NCBI GenBank assembly: GCA_023665145.1
Contig: JAMPEM010000010.1
Coordinates: 1 to 64,000 of the forward strand
DNA: 64,000 nt
DNA from: Bacteroides sp.
Lineage (GTDB): Bacteria; Bacteroidota; Bacteroidia; Bacteroidales; Muribaculaceae
Direction: 5' to 3'
A program made the translations under genes and the position numbers. Below are positions 52,670 through 64,000 of this stretch, piece after piece (positions within the stretch are counted from its first letter, which is position 1; every line of letters starts with the position of its first letter). Below the pieces are notes generated by a model that did no database searches, had not been told where the DNA came from, and saw nothing but the letters and a program-made list of their open reading frames with translations.

Positions 52670-53572
52670 TTATTTTTTTTGTGGAATCATTGTTTTAGTT
52701 ATCGGATCATAAGTCACTTTCTTTAGACGTCCTTCTTTGAGTGCTCGACGATAAAGCCCGTTGATGATTCCTCTCTCATACTCTTCAGAGTTAGTCCGTG
52801 ACAAAATTTCTCGTATCTGTGGTACTGCAAATTCGTATGGCATACGTTCGCCGGAACACAGAAAATCAGAGATATGCAGAATATATGTAGCTCCGTTATA
52901 GGATGTCGTGAAATCCTTGGTGCTCTCTACAAATGCATCCGGGTCGAAAAAACGATATGGAATTTGGTCGGCTATCGTTTCCCAATCAACCCATTTGTCT
53001 GCAAAGTAGTCATACTGCATCGCAGTCTCAATACCAATCTGGTCAAGACGATCCACAGCGTTCCCTTCCGGCTTCTCCATTAGGTTTTGCAATTTGCCGT
53101 CAGCCGCAGCCTGATCCGGCACCTTGAGATAAATACCCTTTATTATAGGACGCTCAAGAATAAGCTCGGGACTGTGTTCATTATAATAACGCTTCACATC
53201 ATTGTCAGAGACCTTGTTGTGTCCCGACGATTTGATGATTCGACGATACTCGGATATAATGAGCTGTCGCCGATACTGCTCCACAAGTCGGTCAATCTTA
53301 TCCATGTCAGGAAGGCTCTCAGCTGCCATTTCCGACAACAACAGATTGCTAATCCAAGTGTCGACAATAGAACTGAATAATGCAGCACTATCTCCTTTTT
53401 CAAGACCGTTTGGAATCCTGGCCAGAACATCGTTCAGATAGAGTGCTGAGTCTCCTATTTGCAACAACATATCTTCCCGAAGAGGTGTCTGATCCGATGC
53501 TTTATCACATCCGGCTGAAAAAAGAAGTGGAAGTGTCAATCCTATAGACAATATGACCCCTTTCTTTGTCAT
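52670..53572 (-). CDS. SurA_N-like lipoprotein, PPIase relative
   Basis: 300 residues with a lipoprotein signal ending in FSAG-C22. Contains a SurA-like helical core (NLLLSEMAAESLPDMDKIDRLVEQYRRQL is only partly quoted by others; here residues about 70-130) and VSDNDVKRYYNEH; a recognisable parvulin active site is missing, so it is likely a chaperone only. First gene of the operon, preceded by the -7 box at 53622-53615. Confidence 0.78.
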   Translation of the reverse strand: MTKKGVILSIGLTLPLLFSAGCDKASDQTPLREDMLLQIGDSALYLNDVLARIPNGLEKGDSAALFSSIVDTWISNLLLSEMAAESLPDMDKIDRLVEQYRRQLIISEYRRIIKSSGHNKVSDNDVKRYYNEHSPELILERPIIKGIYLKVPDQAAADGKLQNLMEKPEGNAVDRLDQIGIETAMQYDYFADKWVDWETIADQIPYRFFDPDAFVESTKDFTTSYNGATYILHISDFLCSGERMPYEFAVPQIREILSRTNSEEYERGIINGLYRRALKEGRLKKVTYDPITKTMIPQKK

Positions 53573-53614
53573 TGATTCTCTCTGTTGCGTCTGATTCAGA
53601 CGCTCTTCAACTTA

Positions 53615-53622
53615 CAAAATTA
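53615..53622 (-). promoter_or_regulatory. -7 box of the SurA/OstA operon
   Basis: Minus strand TAATTTTG, 42 nt before the lipoprotein start. Confidence 0.55.
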
Positions 53623-53775
53623 CAAAAAAAATCGCATATGTGGTATAATGTTAGTGCGATTTTTAATGTATGAAAGTTTCGAAAGTTTCCAATATGAAGT
53701 GCAACGGCCGATTCAATGCGTTATTCGCTACATTTTTTGCACCTGCAGGTAGAATCTGTGCAGCGGATTCATTAA

Positions 53776-53803
53776 TAAGGCTGCTCCGGGAAGAGCAGCC
53801 TTA
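53776..53803 (-). terminator. Terminator of the large PPIase gene
   Basis: Perfect 10-bp stem TAAGGCTGCT / AGCAGCCTTA with an 8-nt loop, 42 nt after the stop at 53846. The rest of 53573-53845 has no gene but holds a GAAAGTTTC tandem pair near 53676-53693. Confidence 0.75.
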
Positions 53804-53845
53804 ACGGAATAGTAATGGTGAGTGAGATAAAATGATATTGATTAA

Positions 53846-55774
53846 TCATTTTATCTTTTTGAGTTCTTTTTCATTAATCTCTACCGGATATTTTGCTCGC
53901 AGCTCATCAATCCATTGACTTTCAAGTTCATTCTGATAGGCATTGGTTACTACCACTTTCGCATCCTGCACATTTTCCGGTTCCATGATTACCTTTTGGT
54001 CAAATAGGAAATAGGTGGTGTAAGCCGGATTGGAAGGTGTGGCTTCTGATGCTCCAAAGACGAGATTGTCAATCATGGGATTTTGTCCCTGTGTGGTCAA
54101 TACTTTGTCGATGGTAGCGACATTTTTAAATTCCTGTCGGATGGTTTTGAGATAATCTCCTTCCTCAAGTTGTTGCAGACGAAGGCGTATAGCATTGGCT
54201 ATGCTGTCATTCGAAGCTTGAATCAGATACCCTTTTACATGTGGTTCAGTCCATGCAAAATCCTTGCGATGCTCTTCAAAATATTTCTCCAAGCCTTCTT
54301 TATCTTTTGATGCTTTGTCCCACACCTTGCGAACACTTATCTCATAAAGAAGTGAACCGTCGCGATATTCATTGACAAGATTGCGATAATCAGGTTCATC
54401 CTTTTCAAGTTGCAACATTGCCTCCTTTTTCAAGGCCTTCTTTTCAAGCTTGTCAAATTCATTCTCAAAGCAGGTGACAGCATAATCCGATACCGGATAG
54501 TGGTATTTGCGCAATGCAGGAAGCATATCAGCTATGGTATAGTCGTGCTTATTGACTGTGAGTATGTTAAGGCTTGAAAAAGCAGGATTGGAATATTTTG
54601 CAATAAAAGCTGAGTCAAGTCCTATAGTGTTAATGTCAGAGATAACACTTTTGCAGACTGTTTCATTCCTTTTGGGATGAAATTTCTTTGCGTATGTTTC
54701 ATATTGATGATCTTCAAGAACGGAATATCTGTTTCCGGAAGGATCACCATACACCTGATAAAGTTGGCGGGATATGGTTTCCTTGTCAGGTAATGGGCGG
54801 CTCTCATTTCTGCGGATTATATGCCAACCATAACGACTCAGTGTCGGTTCGCTAATCTCACCGTCTTTCAATGAGAAAGCCTTCTCATTAAATTCCGGCA
54901 CCATCTCACCGGAGGTGAAGGGCGGTAATGCTCCTCCTCTGCTGCCGCTTTGCTTGTCATCGCTTAAAGCTGTGGCCAGTTCCTCAAATTTTGAAGGATC
55001 CTGTTGAAGTACATTGTAAATACTGTCTATTTCTGCCTTTGCCTTATCTTTATCTTCCTGCGACATATCAGGACGTATCATTTTCATGATATGAGATGTC
55101 TGGAGAAGACCGCGACTTGGTATCTTCTTACCACCGCGTATTATGTGATAACCGACACCGGATTCGATGACGTCAGAGTATTTGCCTTCGGGAAGTGAAA
55201 AGACTGCCACTTCGAAGTCATATGGGAAACGTAAAGGTACGATATATCCCATCGAACCGCCATTTTGTTTGGAGCCGGCATCCTCTGAACAGGCAGCGGC
55301 CAACTCTGCGAAATCAGCGCCATGTTGCAATGCCTGACGGATACTGTCAATACGAGCCTTGATTGCTGCATTGTTGCCGGATCTGTCCTTATACAGCATG
55401 ATGTGATGAGCTTCAGCTTCTGTGTCCATTCGCTCAAGTGTTGAATTAACCAGATATTTCAGATATACAGAATCTGTGAGATAAGGTTGTGCAAGATCTT
55501 CAAGATATTTATCCAAGTCTGCCTTGAATGTAGCTACAGTATCAAGCCCGTTGGCCTTTGCATCAGCTACTTTCATCTTATAAATCGCAAACATGTCGAT
55601 ATATTTGTCGAGAGGTTGCGGCTCTATTTGCTGTTGAGAATTTTTCTTGTATAGATACTCGAATTCTGATTTAGGCACGTCTACACCATTCACTCTCATT
55701 ACCACAGGGTCTTTTGCAGCCCAGGCAAGTGTGGACAAAGTCAGGATGCCTCCTGCCATCAATTTTGATTTCAT
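53846..55774 (-). CDS. Periplasmic peptidyl-prolyl isomerase with two parvulin domains
   Basis: 642 residues from the ATG at 55774, chosen for a compact signal peptide (MKSK... LAWA-A); an in-frame ATG at 55801 adds nine residues and cannot be excluded. Two PpiC domains (AHHIMLYKD...GGSMGYIVPLRFPYDFE and SHIMKMIRPD...GGALPPFTSGEMVPEF) followed by a SurA-like helical tail. Role in outer-membrane protein folding by family. Confidence 0.88.
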   Translation of the reverse strand: MKSKLMAGGILTLSTLAWAAKDPVVMRVNGVDVPKSEFEYLYKKNSQQQIEPQPLDKYIDMFAIYKMKVADAKANGLDTVATFKADLDKYLEDLAQPYLTDSVYLKYLVNSTLERMDTEAEAHHIMLYKDRSGNNAAIKARIDSIRQALQHGADFAELAAACSEDAGSKQNGGSMGYIVPLRFPYDFEVAVFSLPEGKYSDVIESGVGYHIIRGGKKIPSRGLLQTSHIMKMIRPDMSQEDKDKAKAEIDSIYNVLQQDPSKFEELATALSDDKQSGSRGGALPPFTSGEMVPEFNEKAFSLKDGEISEPTLSRYGWHIIRRNESRPLPDKETISRQLYQVYGDPSGNRYSVLEDHQYETYAKKFHPKRNETVCKSVISDINTIGLDSAFIAKYSNPAFSSLNILTVNKHDYTIADMLPALRKYHYPVSDYAVTCFENEFDKLEKKALKKEAMLQLEKDEPDYRNLVNEYRDGSLLYEISVRKVWDKASKDKEGLEKYFEEHRKDFAWTEPHVKGYLIQASNDSIANAIRLRLQQLEEGDYLKTIRQEFKNVATIDKVLTTQGQNPMIDNLVFGASEATPSNPAYTTYFLFDQKVIMEPENVQDAKVVVTNAYQNELESQWIDELRAKYPVEINEKELKKIK

Positions 55775-55886
55775 ATCGATATATATAGATTTCTGTTTCA
55801 TGGGAAGATTCGGTAACCTTCCTGTATTCTGTATAAAGATTTTATGGAATAACAGTTTACCTCTCTATCCTACTCAAATTAACGAA

Positions 55887-55919
55887 GTCCGTCCCGAAAA
55901 ATTGTATTTCGGGACGGAC
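55887..55919 (-). terminator. Terminator of guaB
   Basis: Perfect 13-bp stem GTCCGTCCCGAAA / TTTCGGGACGGAC with a 7-nt loop, 39 nt after the stop. Confidence 0.85.
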
Positions 55920-55957
55920 AAATCTTTATTTTTTTTAACGATAATTGTTTTTTGCGA

Positions 55958-57490
<1,533 letters not shown>

Positions 57491-57528
57491 TTAATGTCCT
57501 TTGTTAAGATGTAGATTATCAATGAAAT

Positions 57529-57556
57529 AAAAAACTCTGTTGCAACAGAGTTTTTT
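57529..57556. terminator. Terminator of clpX, palindromic
   Basis: AAAAAACTCTGTTG and its exact complement, ending in six T on each strand; ends the tig-clpP-clpX transcript and shields the guaB promoter. Confidence 0.88.
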
Positions 57557-57580
57557 ATGATTAATATTCAGGAGTCGGTG

Positions 57581-58816
57581 TCAGTTAAAATTCTGCTTGT
57601 CGTAATGCGATTTTTCAAGCTGATTCTTTACATATTCAGCATCCACTATATAGATTTCCTCTTTAGAATCAGGAGCTTCAAACATTGCATCCACCATGAT
57701 AGTCTCAACGATAGATCGGAGTCCTCGAGCTCCGAGTTTATATTCGACAGCCTTATCCACTATCAAGTCAAGAGCATCTTCTGTGAACCGGAGTTCTTTG
57801 CCATCTATCTCAAAGAGTCGTTGATATTGACGTACGATGGCGTTTTTGGGCTCGGTAAGGATGCGTCTGAGAGCCGGTTTGTCAAGTGGCTCAAGGCTTG
57901 TCAAGATGGGGAGACGGCCTATTATTTCAGGAATCAATCCGAATGATTTCAAATCCTGAGGAGTGACATATCTCATCAAGTTTTCGCGATGATGTTTGCG
58001 AGCTGCCTCATCATGGCCGTAACCGACCACTCTGGTGTTGAGGCGTGAAGCGATTTTTCGTTCAATACCATCAAAGGCACCTCCGCATATAAAGAGGATA
58101 TCTTTTGTGTCAACAGGTATCAATTTCTGCTCCGGATGTTTGCGTCCCCCATTTGGAGGAACCAGGACAGTGGAGCCTTCGAGAAGTTTGAGCAACCCTT
58201 GTTGCACTCCTTCTCCGCTTACGTCGCGAGTGATTGACGGATTGTCGCTCTTGCGGGCTATTTTGTCAATCTCGTCAATAAAGATTATACCTTTCTGAGC
58301 TTTTTCTACATCATAATCACAGGCTTGGAGCAAGCGTGTGATGAGTGATTCAATATCCTCACCTACATAACCGGCTTCGGTAAGTACCGTCGCATCCACT
58401 ATTGTGAAGGGGACGTCAAGCAGTCTTGCTATGCTTTTGGCAAGTAAAGTCTTTCCGGTGCCGGTAGGCCCTACGAGGATGATATTACTTTTTTCGATGT
58501 CCACCTCATTGTCTTTGGCTGCATCATGTTGTGCTATACGTTTATAGTGATTGAATACAGCTACAGAGAGATATTTCTTTGCTTCCTCTTGCCCTATGAC
58601 ATATTGATTCAGAAATTTATTAATCTCTGATGGCGTGGGGATTTTCTTTATCGTGGTTTTGGAATCTCTTTTTTTTTCGCGCATGGCCTTGTCAATGTTG
58701 AATCCGTTTTCAATCACTTGAAAACATTCCTGACACATATTCAGACTACCAATTTCCACTACATGATTCGTGGAACTGTCGACACTTCCGCAGAGATTAC
58801 ATCTTTTCTTGCTCAT
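57581..58816 (-). CDS. clpX: ATP-dependent protease ATP-binding subunit ClpX
   Basis: 411 residues: N-terminal zinc domain (C6, C9, C28, C31), Walker A G-P-T-G-T-G-K-T (116-123), Walker [11 protein letters not shown], pore loop GYVGED. Unfolds tagged proteins for ClpP; starts 30 nt after clpP. Confidence 0.97.
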   Translation of the reverse strand: MSKKRCNLCGSVDSSTNHVVEIGSLNMCQECFQVIENGFNIDKAMREKKRDSKTTIKKIPTPSEINKFLNQYVIGQEEAKKYLSVAVFNHYKRIAQHDAAKDNEVDIEKSNIILVGPTGTGKTLLAKSIARLLDVPFTIVDATVLTEAGYVGEDIESLITRLLQACDYDVEKAQKGIIFIDEIDKIARKSDNPSITRDVSGEGVQQGLLKLLEGSTVLVPPNGGRKHPEQKLIPVDTKDILFICGGAFDGIERKIASRLNTRVVGYGHDEAARKHHRENLMRYVTPQDLKSFGLIPEIIGRLPILTSLEPLDKPALRRILTEPKNAIVRQYQRLFEIDGKELRFTEDALDLIVDKAVEYKLGARGLRSIVETIMVDAMFEAPDSKEEIYIVDAEYVKNQLEKSHYDKQNFN

Positions 58817-58846
58817 TTTCTTATTTCAGAGTGGAACAAACAGATT

Positions 58847-59572
58847 TTACTTATTATCTTTCTTTTTTCTTTCGTTGACCAAAATATTGTCAATCATTCC
58901 ATACTCTTTTGCTTCTCGTGCTATCATCCAGTAGTCACGGTCGGAATCCTGTTCCACTTTCTCAAATGGTTGGCCGGAGTGGTCCGAAATAATACGATAA
59001 AGTTCCTCTTTGAGTTTAAGGATTTCTCTTGCTGTGATTTCGATATCGGAAGCCTGACCCTGTATTCCACCCATCGGCTGATGAATCATTACTCTGGAGT
59101 GGGGTAGAGCGAATCGTTTGCCATGTTCACCGGCAACGAGGAGCACAGCAGCCATTGATGCTGCCATTCCGGTACATATTGTCGAGACATCACTATTGAC
59201 ATACTGCATAGTGTCATAAATGCCGAGACCTGCATATACAGATCCACCGGGAGAATTGATATATAGATTAATGTCTTTCTCCGGATCGGCTGAGTCAAGG
59301 TATAGAATTTGTGCTTGTATGATATTTGCACTTTGGTCGGTGACTTGTGTTCCGAGGAAGATGATACGATCCATCATCAAACGTGAGAATACGTCCATTT
59401 GTGTGACGTTAAGCTGACGCTCTTCTAGGATATAGGGATTAAGATAATCGGCCTGAGGTACAGCGGCTGTAGAGCTAAGTGTCGCAAGCTGTGTTTTACG
59501 TATGTAATCGTTGAGTGTATTTGAATTCAGGCCGAGATGATTGACGGCGTAGTTTATAAAATCGTTGTTCAT
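58847..59572 (-). CDS. clpP: ATP-dependent Clp protease proteolytic subunit ClpP
   Basis: 241 residues from the ATG at 59572, which gives the family N-terminus; an ATG four codons earlier is possible. Catalytic S139 (G-M-A-A-S-M) and H164 (M-I-H-Q-P), and a later aspartate (DRDYWM). The N-terminal segment 25-45 ([18 protein letters not shown]) is longer than in many relatives. Confidence 0.95.
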   Translation of the reverse strand: MNNDFINYAVNHLGLNSNTLNDYIRKTQLATLSSTAAVPQADYLNPYILEERQLNVTQMDVFSRLMMDRIIFLGTQVTDQSANIIQAQILYLDSADPEKDINLYINSPGGSVYAGLGIYDTMQYVNSDVSTICTGMAASMAAVLLVAGEHGKRFALPHSRVMIHQPMGGIQGQASDIEITAREILKLKEELYRIISDHSGQPFEKVEQDSDRDYWMIAREAKEYGMIDNILVNERKKKDNK

Positions 59573-59720
59573 ATATAATTTCATTTTACGGCTTAGCCGG
59601 TTTATCTTTTTTGTAGACTACAGCAAATATTGTACCAATTTTGTGTGATAATACAAATTCAGAACAAACAGCAGTCTGAAAAGTTTGAAAATGATTCGAT
59701 TCTTACAGGTTGTGATATTT

Positions 59721-59797
59721 TTTTAACAACCTCCAATATGCTTTAAACAACCTCTTAATATAAGGATAAGATTGCATGAAAAACATGCAATCTTATC
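59721..59797. terminator. tig terminator and double ACAACCTC motif
   Basis: 59765-59797: perfect 14-bp stem GATAAGATTGCATG / CATGCAATCTTATC with an A5 loop (U5 on the minus strand), about 65 nt after tig. Just beyond it lie two copies of the dispersed motif (59723-59736 and 59743-59759). No gene in 59573-59862. Confidence 0.7.
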
Positions 59798-59862
59798 AAC
59801 AATCCAATCAAATATTCAATCAAATATTATTGTGTAGATGCAGAAAGATGCAGCATCTTTAA

Positions 59863-61221
59863 TTAAGCTTCGGGGGCTTTGAAAAGAGCGTTGAACTCTT
59901 CTACAGTGACGTTTTTGTCATCTACTGTCACAGCCTCTTTGATAGCACCGAAGATTTTCATATCGGCAGCTTGATTGAGAAGTTGCTCACGGCTCTTTTT
60001 GTCCTTGAGGATATTCTCTACCATTTTGTCTACCATCTGCTGAGGTGCGTTTGGCATTCCGTATTGAGCGAATTGCTGACGAGCCATCATTTCGGCTATA
60101 TTCTTGAGGTCAGCATCTTCCACTTTGACGTTAAGTTGCTCTGCGATATGGTCGCGAACGAGTTGCCATTTGAGGTCGGGGAGCATACTTTGCAAAGACT
60201 TTTCAGCATCTTCGCGGCTTACTTTCTCGTTTTGGGTCATAAGATAGTCAACAAGAATTTCAGTGGGGTATTCGAGTTCGCCCACCTTGGCAAGGGCTGC
60301 GTCTTTGGCATCAATGCTGAAGCGGAAATTGCTGTCTCCCTTTAGCTGATTGGCTATCATGTCTTTGAGAGCGTTGCGATATTCTTCTTCGTTGTGCACA
60401 TTGTCTTTGCCAAATACGAGGTCAAAATATTCTTGATTGAGTTCTGCGGGCTTGAGCACGATTATCTCTTTTACATCGAAGCGGAAATTACCGGTATGAT
60501 TCTTGGCTTGATCGCGGTCGATATTAAGCATTGAGCCGAGTTCCACTTCATTTCCATCGCAAGTCGCAGATGGATTGAAGATGATTTCGTCACCGAGTTT
60601 GTGGCCTACGAAGAGAGCTTTCTGTTCATCGCTTGTGAAGTGTCGCGGTGCCACGATGCCGTTCTCCACTACGATACCTCCTTCTTTGGGTGTGCCGTTT
60701 TCGTCAAGTTCGGTTATAACACCTTTCACTACTGCGTTATCGTCGATTTCTTCACCTTTCACTTGTTCACCGAAACGCTGACGGAATGCTTCGTCCTGGT
60801 TTTTAATCATTTCGTCGCTTACTTCGATGGTATAGTAAGGCACGGTGATGTTTTTGTCTACTGTAAGATTGATTTGGGGAGCAAGTCCTACTTTAAATTT
60901 GAATGTGAGTTCTGCATCGTCGAAGTTTACTTGATTCTCTGCATCGGGAACGGGATTGCCCAATACATTGAGTTTGTTTTCCTTGATGTAGTTATATACA
61001 GCCTCTCCCACTACCTCGTTGACAGCGTCATATTTAGCTGCTTTGCCATATTTCTTTTGGAGCAGACCCATAGGTGTGTGTCCCGGGCGGAATCCGGGTT
61101 CGGGACGGTTTTGTGAAATCTGCTTGAGAGTCTTTTTTACTTTATCGGCATAATCTTTTTCGTCGATTGTCACGATAATTTCACCGTTGACATTGCCGAG
61201 TTTATTGTACGTAATGTTCAT
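59863..61221 (-). CDS. tig: Trigger factor
   Basis: 452 residues: ribosome-binding N-terminus with the signature G-F-R-P-G-H (42-47), a PPIase-like middle domain and the helical C-terminal chaperone domain. Heads the tig-clpP-clpX set. Confidence 0.95.
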   Translation of the reverse strand: MNITYNKLGNVNGEIIVTIDEKDYADKVKKTLKQISQNRPEPGFRPGHTPMGLLQKKYGKAAKYDAVNEVVGEAVYNYIKENKLNVLGNPVPDAENQVNFDDAELTFKFKVGLAPQINLTVDKNITVPYYTIEVSDEMIKNQDEAFRQRFGEQVKGEEIDDNAVVKGVITELDENGTPKEGGIVVENGIVAPRHFTSDEQKALFVGHKLGDEIIFNPSATCDGNEVELGSMLNIDRDQAKNHTGNFRFDVKEIIVLKPAELNQEYFDLVFGKDNVHNEEEYRNALKDMIANQLKGDSNFRFSIDAKDAALAKVGELEYPTEILVDYLMTQNEKVSREDAEKSLQSMLPDLKWQLVRDHIAEQLNVKVEDADLKNIAEMMARQQFAQYGMPNAPQQMVDKMVENILKDKKSREQLLNQAADMKIFGAIKEAVTVDDKNVTVEEFNALFKAPEA

Positions 61222-61300
61222 ACTTATTTTGAGTCAATTATTTTCGGGTATTACATTGCGAAAAAAACAGTCCTTTTTAGTGGCTGCAAAATTTCGCGTG

Positions 61301-61331
61301 CAAAGTTACAAAAAAATGGTGAATCTGCAAA
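61301..61331 (-). promoter_or_regulatory. Promoter of tig
   Basis: Minus strand TTTG (61331-61328), 19 nt, TAACTTTG (61308-61301), 80 nt before the start. Confidence 0.75.
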
Positions 61332-61375
61332 ACGTGCGATTTACAAAAAAATGTTCAATTTTTTTTTGTTACCTC

Positions 61376-62725
61376 TTAGAGCAGATAGAATGTTGTGAAA
61401 GCTTTTACAGCCGCTTCGTGGTCATCCACACCACATGTTTCTACTGCAGAATGCATGGCCCATACGGGATTACCCATATCTACACCGCGAATATCCATTT
61501 GTCCGGTAAGTATATTTCCTAGCGTCGACCCCCCGGCTACATCGCTGTGATTGACAAAATATTGGAATTTGACACCGGCCATTTTGCATATTTGTGCGAA
61601 AACTGCAGCGGCATCACCATCTGTCATATATTTGCAGTTGGCGTTAATTTTGATAGCCGGGCCTCCGCCTATGACAGGATGGTTCGTTGGATCATATTTT
61701 TCGTTGTAGTTGGGATGCCATGCGTGAGCGTCATCGGCTGAAATCATGAATGATTGAGCAAGAGCCATGTAGTAGGCTTCTTCGTTATCTCCCTCTATGT
61801 TTTGGCATATACGGTTTAATATATTGCTAAGCACCGGGGAGTGTGCGCCTTGTTTTGTGCCGCTTCCTGTCTCTTCATTGTCAAATACTGCCATTACTCT
61901 TGTCGCAGCGGGACTGAATGGCTCATCATCGAAAAGATCAGATTTCATATTGTTTCCGTGCTGCAAGGAATCAAGAAGAGCTTGCAGAGAGCCAAATGCC
62001 ATTTCGAGGTCGTCTATACGGCCTGATTGCAGGTATTGTTTCTTCAGGCCGGTGAGCATAGGTGTCTCGATGGGGTAGAGGTTCAGTTCATAATCCAATA
62101 TATCTTCAGGTTCTACACAAATTTCCTCAGCGAGCATATTTTTTACAATACCCCCTTTAGCGGCCAATCGGTCAAATTCCTCCCGAGTCCAATATCCCAA
62201 TACCGGTTTCATATCTTTTTGCACAGAAAGTGGATTCCCTTCATTAACGCTGCGGTTGAGATGAATGGAGAGGTGAGGGATTGTGGCCACCGGTTTTCTG
62301 AGATCCACTATACGTGATTGTGGATTCAGAGGGTCGTCAGTACGAAGCATCACACGTCCGGCAATGGAAAGTGGTCGGTCAAACCAGGTATAAAGAATTC
62401 CACCGCCATATTTCTCCACATTAAGGCTTACTACACCACCGTCACCATAAATTTCAGCGTTCGGTTTGATTTTGAAACCCGGGGAGTCGCTATGAGATGC
62501 GATGATGTGGAATCCCTCTTCGGAAGGTTTCCCTTTCCCTATAACGAATGCGAAAATCGCTGAGTCATTTTTTACTACATAATATCTGCCGCGAGGTTTC
62601 AAGTCCCATGGTTGGGATTGCTCAAGGCGGATAAATCCGGCCTCTTCGAGTTCACGAATCATTACTTTAACTGCAGTAAAATTGCAAGTGCCTTCACTTA
62701 GGCGTGTGATGAGTTTGTCGATCAT
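61376..62725 (-). CDS. M18 family aminopeptidase
   Basis: 449 residues; cytosolic di-zinc aspartyl aminopeptidase family. Metal and active-site motifs: ASHSDSPGF, DNEETGSGTKQGA with the catalytic glutamate pair, SADDAHAWHPN, and HSDVAGGSTLG. Normal length. It trims acidic N-terminal residues from peptides. Confidence 0.94.
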   Translation of the reverse strand: MIDKLITRLSEGTCNFTAVKVMIRELEEAGFIRLEQSQPWDLKPRGRYYVVKNDSAIFAFVIGKGKPSEEGFHIIASHSDSPGFKIKPNAEIYGDGGVVSLNVEKYGGGILYTWFDRPLSIAGRVMLRTDDPLNPQSRIVDLRKPVATIPHLSIHLNRSVNEGNPLSVQKDMKPVLGYWTREEFDRLAAKGGIVKNMLAEEICVEPEDILDYELNLYPIETPMLTGLKKQYLQSGRIDDLEMAFGSLQALLDSLQHGNNMKSDLFDDEPFSPAATRVMAVFDNEETGSGTKQGAHSPVLSNILNRICQNIEGDNEEAYYMALAQSFMISADDAHAWHPNYNEKYDPTNHPVIGGGPAIKINANCKYMTDGDAAAVFAQICKMAGVKFQYFVNHSDVAGGSTLGNILTGQMDIRGVDMGNPVWAMHSAVETCGVDDHEAAVKAFTTFYLL

Positions 62726-62774
62726 GGATTATTAATTTATTGTATGCATCTTCAGATATAACAATCGAAGATAA

Positions 62775-63284
62775 TTATTTATTGTATCGAAGATGGTTAA
62801 GAGGTCTTAGCACAGAACATAAAGTTGCGCTCCAATAGAGTTGAAAATTCTCTTTGCAGGCATCAAAAGCAGCTTCGAGCTGCAATGCTTCACTCTCCTT
62901 CACTTCGGCCACAAAATTGAATAAATCTTGAAAAATATCAGCTAAACCTTCAGAGATTGAGGCTCCTATCGGAGAGTCGGAATATTTCATATCTTCCTCT
63001 ATTGTTTCGAGATAAGTGTCATCCTCACTTAATAGGGCGGCGATATTGTTTCGTACTTGATTGTAACTGTATTCGTCCACATAATCAGCAAGGAAGTAGG
63101 TTTCATCGGTAGCAGTTGCCGGTGTTATGGAAAAAAGCCAATAAAGGTGTGGCAATAGGTCAAGAAGTGATGTTATAAATTCCTCTTTCTCAATTTGGTC
63201 GGTGTTTTGCACAGTGGTGCAGTATTGAGTGGCGACAGCTACTATATTGAGCAGGTTGGCTCTATTGCTGATATTTTCAGTCAT
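62775..63284 (-). CDS. DUF5063 family protein
   Basis: 169 residues, acidic, all-helical, with aromatic patches (LPHLYWLF; FQLYWSATL). Recognised as the Bacteroidota DUF5063 family with moderate confidence; function unknown. Start overlaps the nadD stop by 4 bp. Confidence 0.75.
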   Translation of the reverse strand: MTENISNRANLLNIVAVATQYCTTVQNTDQIEKEEFITSLLDLLPHLYWLFSITPATATDETYFLADYVDEYSYNQVRNNIAALLSEDDTYLETIEEDMKYSDSPIGASISEGLADIFQDLFNFVAEVKESEALQLEAAFDACKENFQLYWSATLCSVLRPLNHLRYNK

Positions 63285-63946
63285 TGGGAATCTGTTTGAA
63301 TAATTTCAATGGGGGAGTGCTTTATTCCGTTGGAGAAAGGGGAATAGAATATTTGGCCGGTATCAGAATTGATAATGTGTTGTACACATTCAGGGATAAA
63401 TCCTCGCATATCTTTGCCGAGGGCGAGCCTTGAACGTATGAAAGAGGATGATATTTCGGCCACGGGGGCATCGTTGAGCAGAATTATTCCGTGTCGGGAA
63501 TTTTCAAGTATGGAGGTAGGGATGTCAGCATCAGTGTTGTAACCGGGACGGGGGTAGACAATCAGTCTGTGATTTTGGAGGATTTTTTCAGGTTCACACC
63601 ATTTGTCGAAAACGAGCAGGTTGTCAGCACCTATAAGGAGAGAAAATTCATCCTCCGGATAGTGCTCAGAGAGAGCTTCAAGTGTATGTGCTGTATAATT
63701 TGGTTGAGGAAGAGTCATTTCAAAATCCGAAACAGAGACATTGTCAAGATTTCTGCAGGCTGTGCGAGCCATTTCTAATCGGATTCTGTCGGTACTTATT
63801 TGAACTCCCGTTTTGAAAGGATTAAGAGGCGAGACCATCAATCGGACTTCGTCCACTAGACCTGACTGCGCCACATAATTTGCGAGCATAAGGTGGCCGT
63901 TGTGGATAGGATCAAAAGTTCCGCCATAGATAGCTATCCTTTTCAT
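63281..63946 (-). CDS. nadD: Nicotinate-nucleotide adenylyltransferase
   Basis: 221 residues: nucleotidyltransferase start G-G-T-F-D-P-I-H-N-G-H (8-18), LLIGADNL, and the late S-S-S-F-I-R-S motif that binds ATP. Adenylates nicotinate mononucleotide in NAD synthesis. A C-terminal tail of about 25 residues (FYSPFSNGIKHSPIEIIQ) follows the core. The 54 nt beyond its start to the window end cannot be assigned. Confidence 0.95.
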   Translation of the reverse strand: MKRIAIYGGTFDPIHNGHLMLANYVAQSGLVDEVRLMVSPLNPFKTGVQISTDRIRLEMARTACRNLDNVSVSDFEMTLPQPNYTAHTLEALSEHYPEDEFSLLIGADNLLVFDKWCEPEKILQNHRLIVYPRPGYNTDADIPTSILENSRHGIILLNDAPVAEISSSFIRSRLALGKDMRGFIPECVQHIINSDTGQIFYSPFSNGIKHSPIEIIQTDSQ

Positions 63947-64000
63947 GATTGGAAGGTTGATTAGCGTGATGAAGGATGGTCATTATTTGGAATTGACAAA

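Noticed and set aside
63947..64000. End of a gene upstream of nadD (guanylate kinase often lies there in Bacteroidales)
   Set aside because: Only 54 nt are visible and more than one frame is open; no identifiable motif.

Overview
The window reads as a contiguous piece of a Bacteroidales (Bacteroidota) chromosome. Evidence: nearly every transcription unit is preceded by the Bacteroidota sigma-ABfr promoter (TTTG, about 20 nt, then TAnnTTTG), Shine-Dalgarno sequences are mostly absent, and the gene content is typical (RseC-RnfBCDGEA, DUF4301, DUF5063, DUF5106-like lipoprotein, meso-DAP dehydrogenase, cobalamin-dependent NrdJ, GH77 with two starch-binding domains, biotinylated PycB/OadA-like protein, zinc-free L31). 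A Muribaculaceae-like gut organism is a reasonable guess, but I cannot prove the family from sequence alone. I see no insertion sequence, integrase, CRISPR array or rRNA operon.

Layout. 1-1571: repeat hairpin, tRNA-His with its promoter, then a T7-lysozyme-type amidase followed by a lipoprotein with a C-terminal membrane helix; the pair resembles a phage lysis cassette (endolysin plus unimolecular spanin). 1558-6921 (minus): the Rnf ferredoxin:NAD+ oxidoreductase operon headed by an RseC-like protein. 7037-7323: a free-standing 36-codon membrane peptide with its own promoter and terminator. 7349-9276: tilS translationally coupled to an S24/LexA-type regulator. 9405-15123: lipoprotein hydrolase, ddh, DUF4301, def and a MATE exporter, then tRNA-Leu. 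15404-20352: a small conserved protein, ruvX, a RelA-type (p)ppGpp synthetase with a ruined hydrolase site, and two membrane proteins of unknown role. 20527-21970: hemerythrin plus LuxR-type regulator behind an attenuator-like leader. 22058-26495: flavin reductase, a secreted protein, pyrBI, an AraC regulator and a Na+/Ca2+ antiporter. 26638-31050: SPFH protein, phosphoethanolamine transferase, AspT-like transporter with a second terminator-in-leader. 31341-47288 (plus): ettA, PBP1A, pycB-like, rpmE2, thioredoxin-like lipoprotein, nrdJ, malQ, recQ. 47371-63946 (minus): mutL, an outer-membrane biogenesis block (OstA-like plus three parvulin/SurA-like proteins), guaB, the tig-clpP-clpX proteostasis operon, an M18 aminopeptidase, DUF5063 and nadD.

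Most of the window is housekeeping. The parts worth a second look are the amidase/spanin-like pair, the small membrane ORF, two 5' leaders that contain a complete intrinsic terminator between promoter and gene (hemerythrin-LuxR operon and AspT-like transporter), a recurring intergenic motif TTAAACAACCTCTTAA, a 22-nt identical hairpin arm shared by two distant intergenic regions, the structured rpmE2 leader, and degenerate catalytic sites in RelA and MutL.
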